A stretch of 64,000 nucleotides of DNA. Source: Saturnia japonica (taxonomy: Eukaryota > Arthropoda > Insecta > Lepidoptera > Saturniidae). Location: positions 17,732,001 through 17,796,000 of the forward strand of contig CM065309.1 in assembly GCA_033032175.1 (NCBI GenBank). The letters run 5' to 3'. A model generated the notes under the pieces. It ran no database searches and was not told where the DNA came from. It saw only the letters and a program-made list of their open reading frames with translations. Position 1 is the first letter of the stretch, and every line of letters begins with the position of its first letter. The translations under genes were made by a program, and so were the position numbers. This document shows positions 41,828-53,100 of this stretch, piece by piece.

Positions 41828-43366
41828 CTCTCCCTTGGAACGCAATCCCATTTTTCTTAAACAATATAAATGTTTGTCAGCAGCAGTACCCTTTGTTAAT
41901 ATGTCCGCAACCATTTGTTCACCCTTTATATAGCAAAACTTTATTTGTAAGTTATTGACATGGTCCTTTAAAAAATGATACCGAATATCTATGTGCTTAG
42001 ATCTAGGTAAATAACAATCACTGATGGAGAGTTTTATCGCACTTTGATTGTCACTAAAGATGACAAGTGGGTTGCTCTGCTGTTGGCCAAGTTCATCGTG
42101 CAGTTGTTGCAGCCACAGCGCCTCTTGCGCCGCGGAAGACATCGCCATATATTCAGCTTCAGCTGTCGATAATGCGACGGTCTGTTTTTCTGTGACCGCC
42201 AGGAAATACCACCTCCCTGTAACATAAAAATATAACCCGTGCACGACTTACGATCATGCACGTCACTCGCCCAATCAGCATCACAATATCCTGTGATGTT
42301 CTCATTACCATCTTTGGTGTAAACTAATTTCAAATTTTTTGTGCCCTGTAGATATCTAAAGATTCTCTTCACTGCACACCAATGCGTAGCTTTTGGATTT
42401 TTGTTATATCTGCTGAGTGTGTTCACTGCAAAGGATATATCAGGTCGTGTACCTTGAGCTACATAGAGTAAGGAGCCAATAGCTTGTTGATAAGGACTAT
42501 CAGCTAATTTTTCTTCTTCTATGTTTTCATTAAATTTCATACCAACTTCAATTGGTGTTTTTACAGGCTTACAATCTGACAAAATTTTCATAGACTGTTG
42601 AGCAGTAAACAATATTAAATCATCTACCCAGACAGCTATAAATGTGTTCTTTTCTGCATTCCAATAGACACATGAATCTGTTTTAGATTGTTGCATCCCC
42701 AGTTCATGTAGAACATTATTTAATTTAATATTCCACAAGCGGCTGGCCTGTTTTAGTCCATATATGGATTTATGTAGTATACATACTTGAGATCCTTGTT
42801 TGTATTGATCTGGCTGCTGCATGTAAATATCTCTATCAATCTCTCCCTGTAGAAACGCCGATACAGCATCCATTTGATCAATTTCTAGTTCATATTTGGC
42901 TGCCAGAGCAAATAAATATCGAATTGTTGTGTATCTTACAACTGGCGAGTATGTTTCCTCATAGTCCATGCCCTTCTTCTGTGCATACCCTTTTATCACA
43001 AGTCTAGCCTTGTAACAGATTGTATTTCCACTCTGGTCAGTTTTTGTTTTAAATACCCATTTACATGGTAGAGCCTTCTTCCCTGGAGGGAGGTCTGTCA
43101 AACTCCACGTTTTATTTTTCATCAAAGAACTATATTCCTCATTCATGGCTTTTTTCCATTCTGTTGATTTTGGTGATAATAGAGCCTCCTCAACAGTCTG
43201 TGGATCAGTTGTGTCTGTAAGCAAACCCAAAAAACTATTTTTGTCATTCTGTGCATTATTTTGTGTATTCCGTAATCGGGACTGCAATGGTCTTAAGGAA
43301 ATATTACTCTTATAGTCCTGTCTCATTGAAGAGGAAGGATAGTAAGTTTCATCCAGAGTGTAACAC
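41819..43366 (-). pseudogene. Copia Pol remnant: reverse transcriptase and RNase H
   Basis: The frame begins after the junction with YTLDETYYPSSSMRQ, a linker upstream of RT. RT blocks follow: EWKKAMNEEYSSLMKNKTW, CKWVFKTKTDQSGN, KARLVIKGYAQKKG, ETYSPVVRYTTIR, QMDAVSAFLQGEID and SIYGLKQASRLW. The catalytic box is VWVDDLILF. Right after it the frame jumps to KILSDCKPVKTP, so part of the RT thumb is deleted. RNase H has YCDADWASD and ALSTAEAEYMA, split by a frameshift in an A run near 42185. It ends SKGECC at the LTR. Integrase and protease are missing. Confidence 0.88.
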
Positions 43367-43372
43367 GTCGAA

Positions 43373-43654
43373 ATGGGCTCAAATATGTTTAATCTGGAAA
43401 AACTAATTGGAAGAGAAAACTTTTCGACTTGGAAATTTAGTATGAAAACATATTTAGAGCACGAAGATTTGTGGTGCTGCGTTGAACCCGGCAAAGATCC
43501 TGTAGATAATAACAAGGACATCAAGGCGAAGGCTAAGCTGATTTTATTATTGGATCCGCAAAATTATGTTCATGTTCAAGAATGTAAAACTACAAAACAG
43601 GTATGGGATAGTTTACACAGAGCTTTTGCTGTACGTTCAGAAAAAAGGAACTAA
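43373..43654 (+). pseudogene. Inverted Copia Gag fragment
   Basis: Starts with its own ATG and reads MGSNMFNLEKLIGRENFSTW, KFSMKTYLEHEDLWCCVEPG, and later QVWDSLHRAF, the N-terminal Gag of a Copia element. After HRAF the frame enters the reversed LTR end (43628 onward). It points opposite to the Pol in the same element. Confidence 0.85.
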
Positions 43655-44454
43655 AAATGGTTGCGTTCCATATTCAACAACAGCCTCTATCAATAACTTT
43701 TATGTACATTTATTTGTGAAATAAATAAATTCAGAATCTGCAGCCCACAGCTCCAACAATGTTTGGGTTACTTACCTATTAGTAACGAAGTATTCACCCG
43801 TTTTCTTTGATATAAAAAAATGGAGGCATACATTGGCCAGCAGCATTAGACAACCAACTGTTGTCTTATCCTCTTTTTTTCACCTTCAATACGATTCAAC
43901 AAAGATTCCTCAGGTGTTTTTTATATCAATTCTAGGGTGCCATTCCATAGAATTCGCAATACCAATCTTTTCCAGTAAGCTGTGTCACTCTGCTAAATTT
44001 ATAATGTTATTCCGCTCTGAAAAATGGATACTAATAATAATTTATTAGTGACCATAGTATTTTTTTTTAACTTATTTTATTAAGCTACCAACAAGACATA
44101 CACTACCTACACTAAAATTAAAAATACAAAACATGCTTTAATTAGAATCTAAGTGTTGCTTTAATTAAAGGTTGCTCTGACATGCAAAAAATAAGTAGTG
44201 TAAATAAGTATAAATGAACATCAAATCAAAATACAGTTTATTATGGGTTTTAGTAGACAATACTTAAGCGCTTATACTTTCGTGCAATATTATTTAAACA
44301 TCTTAAAATAGGTACATCGACAGATGAATTCATATTATTTTGTTACAAAAGTATTTAGATTTTGTTGGATAAATTCGATTAATTATAGAGATAAAGTTTA
44401 TATCAGCTGCATTCATTATTACAAAGTTGCGAGCGTAGATCCTAATTGGTTCTA

Positions 44455-45656
44455 ATAGGTCTTTACCTATGAAATTACCGTTCTGCAGTACTGGCCATTT
44501 CAAATCAAAATAATTTTCGTTTGGCTAAGAATTCTAATTTCAAATTAATTTTATTTTAAAAACATGGAATTCTTTTTCCAAAAGTAGTCATTAATTTATT
44601 GATTAGTGTTACATTTTCATCGCATTTCAATATTTTTTGTCATCATGGATACGTTAAAAATTCGAGTAATTATGGAATATGAGTACCGTCGTGGCAGCAA
44701 CGCGGCATAAGCGGCACGCAACATCAACGACGTTTACGGAGCTAACACTACAAACCAACGCACCACCTATTATTGGTTTGCTCGCTTCCGTTCTGGGAAT
44801 TTCGACCTGAAAAATGAACCTCGCGGTTGTCCGAAGAATTTGGTCGACAATGACGAATTAAAGGTGATTGTGGACGCTGATGATACACAATCTACGGCTG
44901 AATTAGCAGCAGCTTTCGACGTTAGCGTCAAAACAATATTGGTCCATTTGCGTCAAATTGGCAAGGTAAAAAAGCTTGACAAATGGGTGCCCCACGAACT
45001 CAATGATCGCCAGCGCGAAATACGCGTCGAGACATGCCTTGCACTGCTCAACAGACACAAATGAAGGAATTTTGAACCGCATTGTTACCTGCGATGAAAA
45101 ATGGATTCTGTTTGATAACCGCAAGTGCTCAGCAAGTTGGTTGGATCCTGGTTCAGCACCTAAACAATGTCCTAAACGAAAACTTTCCCCTAGAAAAGTG
45201 ATGGTCACTGTTTGATGGTCTAGCGCCGGTGTGATTCATCACAGCTTCTTACCAAACGGGGTGAGCATTAATGCAGATGTGTACTGTGAAGAACTGAACA
45301 CAATGATGGAGAAGCTGGCACATCTCCAACCAGCATTGGTCAATCGCTCGTCTCCGCTGCTCCTGCACGGCAACGCGCGACCTCATACTGCACAGCAGGC
45401 GGTCTCCAAGTTGCAAGAACTGGGGTTGGAAGTTCTCCGTCATCCGCTCTATTCTCCAGACCTTGCGCCTACAGACTACTACTTTTTCCAGAATTTGGAT
45501 AATTCCTTGGCGGGAAAAAAATTCTATACCCGAGAGGCAGTACAAAATGCCTTTGAATAATTTGTTGCCTCCCGTCCCGCTGATTTCTTTAAGATAAACT
45601 GCCACTGTGCTGGCAAAGATGAATACAAAACGGCAATTTCATAGGTAAAGACCTAA
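44455..45656 (+). mobile_element. Mariner element, near full length
   Basis: Terminal repeats share AGGTCTTTACCTATGAAATT at both ends and are flanked by TA (44453-44454 and 45657-45658). At 1202 bp it is close to normal mariner size, and is a sister lineage to the copy at 13064 (terminal repeats differ at several positions). Confidence 0.9.
44645..45605 (+). pseudogene. Mariner transposase pseudogene, second catalytic Asp lost
   Basis: Starts MDTLKIRVIMEYEYRRGSNA. A TAA interrupts at 44708-44710; the frame then runs to LLNRHK, with a shift near 45060. First Asp is in VTCDEKW. A TGA replaces a Trp codon at about 45214. The second motif reads LLLHGNARPH: the catalytic Asp is Gly. The third Asp is in LAPTDYYFF. 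A last stop follows QNAFE. Length without lesions would be near the usual 340-350 residues. Confidence 0.9.
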
Positions 45657-45659
45657 TAT

Positions 45660-47160
45660 TAAACCATATTTTAATAATATTTATTATGTAGGTGACACGG
45701 TATAGTAAATTACAATAACATGAATATTTGAAAAAACTAATAATTATGGAACAATTAATTGATAGCAATACTGTAATATAAAGTTGCTTTTCTGAGCAAA
45801 ATTGTTTTAAATACACCTCTAAACCAATTTTGTTACTGGAGCACAGTTTCTTTCGATGTACTATACTTTTACATATGTTTTAATGTTGTATTTTGCTTGT
45901 GTAAAATATTCCTGTGTAATTTTGCCTAACGTTGTAATATAATTATGCATGTTGGTGCGTGCCTCTTGCCTTTTCTTTGGTACTTTATTTCGATCGTTAA
46001 CTTTAGTTACAATAATATGTAAACGTAAAAATTTTGTACTAAAAATAGTCAAGTAGTAATAAATATTAGAAAGTAAGTTGTCCTTTTATTCACACGTTCG
46101 GCCCAACGAGGAATGATTTTGAAATAAAATATTTTGTTCCGGTTCTTTTCGTGATAGTTTTAGATACAAAAAAGTGTACATGATGAATTTTATGTTTGAG
46201 ACATTAGATTCTCATCGCGTACATTCTTCACCAAAGAACAAACAAAATGTATAATAAAAATAATTATTTATTTAAGATTTGCGATTATTTGTAAGAAGCC
46301 TTCCGCTTTTGAATTCGTAATATGCTCTCAGTAGTCTGTGGTTGTTTAACACTAACTTTTCCCGCGACTTCTTTCTCTTCGAAACGATACGAATTGCGCG
46401 TCACCTACGTATGTATTTTAAACTAGTTGTACTAATGCAGAACACTCGCTGGCGTATGCTCAACACTTCGTTGTCAGTTTCAAAGAGGCGTAAGATGAAA
46501 ATATTTACCTTAAGGAGAACAAAATTTGAAGGCTAGTGGACTTACCATACTATTAACTAACGCTAAGATTTTATCTCAAGCTAGGACTAAAGTATCAGGT
46601 AATTACAGATCCCAAAAACTTGTTCACACGCGGTTGAATTGAAACTTCTCCCTCTCTTTTTATATATTTCGAGTACATTACGAAGAGACGAAGGATAGGG
46701 AAAATATATAGACACGCATTCTCTCACAGCCTAAAAATCTATATATACATTTATAGCTATCTCTTTTTCGTTACACAATTTCTTTTCATAAAATCCAATT
46801 CGCACCGTCCCAAAAAAGTTTTACTTCAAAAAGGGGTCACGTTCGGAATTATCGTTGTACCACCAATTTAACTGCTTAGATCTAACTAGTCTGAGTTCTT
46901 TGATATGGGGTTTTTAACTTGGCCAGTCTTGACTGTCAATAAATTACGATCAAAAAGTTTGACTCCTTTAATTTGGAATTCTGAGCTTTGCTTGTTATCT
47001 TAAAAAAAGGAAAATACCTATCCAGGTAAACACGGAATGAAAAACATTTTTTTTGTCCACATCGTTAGAACCGTTTCCGAGAAACCAATTTCATATATAA
47101 TCAGTAGTTCTGTCTGTACAGTCAATTTAATGTCCAAATTTCCCAATAGGCTCACTATAT
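45660..47160. other. No gene identified
   Basis: AT-rich, with short frames only (46342-46536 on +, basic and unrecognised). Confidence 0.4.
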
Positions 47161-47164
47161 GAAC

Positions 47165-47400
47165 CAGGCCTTGTGGCGTAGCGGTAGTAAACCCTAATAT
47201 TGAGCCGTGGTCGCGGGTTCAATCACGCCCATGACTGACTTTGTGTGATGAGCATAATTGACTTTGTGTGTCTGGGTGTTAAATATCTATACATATATAG
47301 ATATATAAGTATATCAGCTGTTTAGTTACCATAATACACGCTTTGCTTAGTTTGGAATTAAATGGCCGTGTGTGAAATTCTGTCCTAATATTTATATATA
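47165..47400 (+). repeat. tRNA-derived SINE family 2, copy 2
   Basis: A-box-like TGGCGTAGCGGT at 47173-47184 and B-box-like GGGTTCAATCAC at 47215-47226, about 30 bases apart as in a tRNA. The tail with TTTGTGTGATGAGCATAA and ATCAGCTGTTTAGTTACCAT matches 24917-25130. The anticodon region is not preserved, so it is not a tRNA gene. Confidence 0.8.
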
Positions 47401-47699
47401 TTTATACTGATCAGGTATATGCCATTAAAAAAGTTTTTGTCTGTCCGGATTTAACTAAAAAACGGCTTCAACGACTCTTACGAAATTTCTTACGCGGGTT
47501 GCTTTTATAATTGATCAGCTGATACGGTATAAGAAATTTCAATATTAATTTAAAAATCATAAAAATAAAACATATTTGTTTGTTAATTCTGGACCGATTT
47601 TGATAAAATTTTGTAGACGGGCAGTGTAGCGACATCTATCGAGCCACATAAGACGCATCCTACTATCCTACATTGCGCTATAGAAATTAACTCAATCGT

Positions 47700-47835
47700 T
47701 GAGTATATATACAAGAACCCGACTACAACCGTCGGGGACTCCAAGTCCGGTGAAGCTTGTAAAAGCCGCAGCGGCTCTGTTTTTTGATAGGGCCCCTAAG
47801 GCTAACAATGTAGTCAGAAAAAAAACAACCGTCGG
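47700..47835 (+). mobile_element. Jockey-type LINE 3' UTR fragment
   Basis: Shares AAGTCCGGTGAAGCT, GCAGCGGCTCTGTTTTT and GGCCCCTAAGGCTAACA, then GTAGTCAG and an A run, with the 3' end of the LINE at 30224-31190. A further GC-rich piece runs on to about 47930; its origin is unclear. Confidence 0.65.
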
Positions 47836-47939
47836 GGCAGCTGCCCGCCAGACAGCACCCGTCTGGCCGGAGGATCATCCCTTTTCTATGGCGGATGAGG
47901 AACTTTACTCTCTGTTCCTCACCTCCGCTAAAGGCAGTA

Positions 47940-49985
47940 TAAGTCATTCCATAAATGATGAGCTATGAGAATTATAAACTTTTAGGAATCGTAAAAAAAA
48001 GAATTACCAAACATTTTAAATTTCATTAATTGTTAACCGATTTTGATGAAATTTTATACATGAGGAAAATAAGTAATTGATGGGTTATAACAATTGTCAA
48101 TATTACTTCTAGATATTGTAAAAAAAAAGTAAAAAGAAAATTAATTAATTCTCAACCGATTTTGATCAAATTTAATGAACAAGAACTATACGTCATTCCA
48201 TTGAAAAGCTATAAGAATCGTTAATAATACGTTAGATATCGTAGAATAAAATAATAATTATAAATATATGCCATTTCTGAATTAATACGGCATATGAATT
48301 GTCAATAATATGAGTTAAAACAAAAATACTGGGTATGTAAATAACTACTGTGTAGTAAACAAACAACATGCGGAGCCACGGGCACGCCGCTATTTATATA
48401 AATACAATAATTTAACACTTAATAGAGATTAGATATTAACTTAATTATTTATAGTACATATATATTTTACGAATAAACCAACTCTAAAAATTATTTTACT
48501 AAAAGAAAGCTACGTTGTTGCCCCCGAGTTTTAAAGGATTAAATGTTTTATTGCATTCAATGCAAACGAATTCGCGAGCGATTGCTAGGTATATTATTTT
48601 TTTCTTGATCAGATCTTACAACACAGCAGAGAAAATAAACTTTAGTATATGTAGGTACTTCAGGAATAAAATAAAACAAGAGTTTTACAGTAATCATTTT
48701 AAAATATAATTATCAGTTCGTGGTGTTGAGTATCAAAACAATATTTAAAATAAATGAATGATATTTACAATTGAATAATCAACGTAGTCAAATCTTATTT
48801 TAGTTACTTATACTTACATATACATATTGTATATAATTATATACATTCAATTAACAATTCATCCATTATTTACGATATTTTAATGTGTATAAATTATTTA
48901 TAACTTAATTTTTATTCCAATAATTATTTATGGGCACTCATTAGGGTTGTGGTGAAAATAATATTAATATTATATTAAAACTAAATGTGATATCGACGAT
49001 GGAAAGTCTAATTGACTAACCTGCGTTTGACAAACTAAACTCTTTAGTCTTTGCACCATAGATACACATAGTATGAAATTGAGAATAAATCAATTATTGC
49101 AATGAGCATATTAAATAAAACTATTGATTTCAGACTTCACATGAAATAATTATCTATAAATCATTATTTAATCATTTCTACAATATAAAATACTGGTCAG
49201 ATTACAATCTGATTTGTTTGTTGTTTATACGTTTTTAAACGAAATAACATTTTCCCTTCCCGAAACATCCAAGTCGGCTTCTCGTACACATTGTACGTAC
49301 AACCTGCTAAATAATATACATGGAGATGTGGATAGCGAACACTTCATAATGTTTAGCTAACTCGGATTGGAGATCAGTGATGTTTATCGAGCTATAAGGC
49401 AGTTTTCGTGGTACTAGATTCAGCTACAGCTTTATAGGCAACTTGACGGTGGTGACTGTCGATTGATCTTCATCTTTTGACTATCCCCACTGTTCCGAAA
49501 TACTCAGTCGAAATTGTACTATATGTACTATCACTTCAAGTGCAATAACTTTATCGAGCATGGATAAATGGTAAAATCTAACATAACAATATACCTAATT
49601 ACATGAATTTAATATAGTTTTTTCATTAGTAAAATTAGGTATTTCATAATATTAATTTACTTATCCTAGGTAGAATTCAAATTCAAAGGCACTATTCCGT
49701 TTATACAGATCAAATGTTTTTTTATTAAGGTTTAGTTTTTGGGACTTTAAAGCAGGTTTTTTTATCCTCAATATATAATACTTATTCAAATATATAACAT
49801 AAAAACTAAGTATGATACCTACTATTTCATTTTCATATCATCATACCGAATTTAAATTTCTTTTAATATAGCTTATAGTTTTATTTTTAGCACACTAGAA
49901 AGGGATTTTTTTACATTAAATCTGTACATAACTTGCAAAATACACATTCTAAAAATAATTCATTATTTATCTAATATTATACCTA
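47940..49985. other. AT-rich flank downstream of RhoU
   Basis: No genes seen. Three or more tandem-like phrases of the type TTAATT(G/C)TTAACCGATTTTGATGAAATTT occur at about 47985-48180, probably decayed repeat tails. The RhoU 3' UTR should lie just below 49986. Confidence 0.4.
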
Positions 49986-50177
49986 CTAATGTAAGCAAAA
50001 TATTTTTTTCCAAAATGATTTCTTAGCATGTATAACCGGCAACCCAGCCAAGATGGCCGCGTCGAAGGCGTCCTTCAGTTGTTTTCTTGTTTTGGCTGAT
50101 GTTTCTACGTAGACTGCATTAATTTTTACCGCTAGAGCCTTGGCTTCTATTTCGGAAACAACTTGTTCGCCCCGACT
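49986..50177 (-). CDS. RhoU: RhoU last exon
   Basis: TTTTTCAG acceptor, then SRGEQVVSEIEAKALAVKIN, the AVYVETSAKTRKQLKDAFDA block and the basic, tryptophan- and cysteine-bearing tail; TAG stop at 49986-49988. 63 residues. Confidence 0.88.
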   Translation of the reverse strand, partial: SRGEQVVSEIEAKALAVKINAVYVETSAKTRKQLKDAFDAAILAGLPVIHAKKSFWKKIFCLH

Positions 50178-53100
50178 CTGAAAAATAAACATTAGTACGT
50201 AAATTTTTAGTAAATACGTATAATATTTATCTATGACCGGATTTCTCCTGTTTTTTTAACATGGTGGAAATATTTCTACTCTAGATAATTCCTTTAACAT
50301 TTTTGTTAAATATTTTAAGTTACTAATTATATTTAGTGTTGCCATGCTAAGTTTTTTATTCTAACGTAAATGGTGCCAAAAATGATATTTTTTATGTAGA
50401 TACGGCATTAACGCTATTTACTTGCCATCGTGAATGGTGGGCAAATGCCCTCGGTTCACTTTCAACTTGATACCGGCATGAGCGAGAAGAAACTTTAATC
50501 CCTTATTGACAGCAGATTTTCAGCCTTACGCTATGATTTTCCTATCTATCTCTGACATGCTGATAACAAAATTTGTAAAGTTTTCAGATTGCTTTTAATG
50601 AGAGTATAACGCGTCTATTTATACATCATTGGTCCCCAAGAACATTGTATTTTTCATTAAAAAGGCTTCTGAATCACAGTTTAAAACATAAATGATGTAT
50701 GTTTATGGTAGTTAACGTCATTGTCGACTTCTCCTTATCTGTTACTAGTTACGTGTCGCCAGTTGAAAATATGTCTATCAACGGATATGAGAATGAGGTA
50801 ATTTATAAACAATGTGGTCTATTGTAATTATCAGAGACACATATGAAGTATACACTAAATACAATACTGTTTACTCAATAATATATTATTTATACGAATT
50901 GTTTGTCCTATATCGATAATAGTCTGTTATGTTACGGCTGACTTGTGATTTATTTTCTTTTCAACAATTCTAGTTTCCTTGGTCCCAATTATCTTTACAA
51001 AACGTAAAGTGTTTTTTGAGATTATCCGTAAGATTGATATTTTACTGGATTAATTCGCTCACAGGCTTTTTTTGGGGAAATTTATAATATAGTGGTAGAT
51101 TTTTTTTACGATACAGGGGCTAAAGCGTTTGAACAGTTTGAACAACAATCTTAGAATATTGATGTTTAGTAATTATGAAGGGTAAAAGTAAGGATAACTA
51201 TCTTTTAAGGGGGGGCAAGTTAAAAAAGTGTCAAAATTACAATACAAAAACCCACCAAAATGGCGCTAGTGTAGTAAGAGGGAATAATACTTTTTCGTAG
51301 TTTTATAGTTTTTTGCTGATGTAAAACTTAAAGAAATAATTGAACAATAATGGGAAAAGTTGTGGAGTGAAAATTTGTTCAAGTGGTCGAAAATTAAAAA
51401 ATAACTTTAACGCTATCTTTTAAATTTACGCACTTGCTACCGTGACCCCACCCTAACTTGACGCTTTTCGACGGACACTTTTTCATGTGGTACAGAGATT
51501 GTACTCCTGGACTCCACCCTCCATAATCCAGGCTTTTTTTTAATTTATTGATCGACAAAACTGACTACAATCTAGGTATATACTTAGAAATGAGCAATAT
51601 TGAAACATCATGCGATGATTGCATTCTTCTAGATGTGGGCACAGCACGCACATAAGATAAAGAAAATGGCATTAGGCGGTACAAAAACCAAATAAACTAA
51701 TCCATCATAAAACTAAGAAATTACATTATTTGAGTGTTTTAAGATTATTTTTAATAGAGGTAACTGAATCTGAAAATATATCAATCTCTGTGCGAACAGC
51801 GTTACAAAAAGGGGACATACGATATACTGGGGAACGTTGACCGATATTTTTTTCTGCAATGAGGGAAGTAAAAAGTTTTTCTGTTATGCAAGCGACTGCC
51901 CCCAAAAGAATGTAGGGGGATTCTGTGAGTTCCTTGTACGAGTACGAAATGGCATCATTTGTAATAAAAAAGGCGTTCTTCGTAAGTTTTCAAGATATGA
52001 CATTTGTAATCAGAATATGCCAAGTGGTACATTATGGCTTCATGATGAAAGTAAAGATACGTTAATTTATGTAATATAACCTACTCTTAAAGTGTGGAGT
52101 ACTCTCGAGTCCTGAGCCAGGTCGCTCTGCGTGCCAACTAAGATGAGAGGTGCGTTGACATTTGATACTGCTTTGGTCCACCGCTCTGCTACTGATCTAA
52201 ACGTCTCCGGGCGCACGACAGAGAAGCACAGCATCAGAACATCCGTCCCTGGGTAGCAGAGTTCACGTAGCTCTGACATTGAATCCTGGAATTAAAACAG
52301 CAGCAGAATAAGCATTTTTGTCTATAAAATAGCCGGGAGCGGGGGAACAAAAGACTTGCGCGAGCATTCTGTAGTCCACGTGAGCGAAGCCACGGGCACA
52401 GCTAGTAAATAAATGTATAAAGGAATGTCTTAAACAAATGATAATAATTATTAAGAAAAGTAGTAATTAATAATAGCAAATAAATAATTTAGATAATTTA
52501 ATTTATTTCAGATTTATTTAGGCATATTCTAATGCCTTCTTTATTAGCTTTATCTTCAAGTTGAGAATCTGTTATAAAGCACCTGTAGATGTATTCCGAC
52601 AACTGCAGGCCTCCCACTAGGCTTGGGCCAAATGGTCACTTAACATCAGATGACATTGTGCCTGAACGTAAAACCTGTCCAGTCTTTTTTTTTTTATATT
52701 GTTAACTTTGCCTTGCGGTTTTATTCGCGTTTAACTCTTTCGGTTCTCCACTGGTGACTAAAGCTGCCCTCGTCCCCCGCACTCGCTTAACGTACTTTCT
52801 GACCTACACTTTGTATGGTAATTACTCTGCTCCTAAGAGTCGTAGGGTGATGGTACGCCACTATCGCCTATATAGCCTTCCTCAATAAATACAAATCAAG
52901 AATGATTAAAATCTGACAGGTAGTTAAAGAGATTGGCGCGTTCAAACAAACAAAGAAAAACAATATTAGTATCAATTAATATATGTATAAAAAGTAAAGT
53001 CGGTTCCCGCCTTCTGTCCCTCTGTACAATTACAACATCTTTTAAACTACGCAACGGATTTTAAGGCGGTTTTCACTATAATTTAGAGATTTTTTTATGG

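Larger units (their letters stand above)
41660..43682 (-). mobile_element. Copia element with inverted Gag, flanked by 5-bp target duplication
   Basis: The element reads on the minus strand. GCCTC is directly repeated outside both ends (41655-41659 and 43683-43687). The right LTR in element order is complete at 41660-41827; the other end keeps only the first 55 or so bases of the LTR (43628-43682). Pol occupies about 43366-41819 in minus orientation, while Gag at 43373-43630 is on the plus strand. Protease, integrase, primer site and most of the 5' LTR are absent. The rearrangement lies wholly between intact ends. Confidence 0.85.

Noticed and set aside
43373..43524. N-terminal extension of the minus-strand Pol frame through the Gag region
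   Set aside because: This part is the complement of the inverted Gag; homology to Pol starts only past the junction near 43366.
32276..43654. The two Copia Gags as parts of one interrupted element
   Set aside because: Their sequences belong to different families (different N-termini and spacing), and the second has its own target duplication.
51837..52079. 80-codon plus-strand Cys-containing frame
   Set aside because: Antisense to the RhoU exon end, no known Cys spacing, no splice or promoter support.
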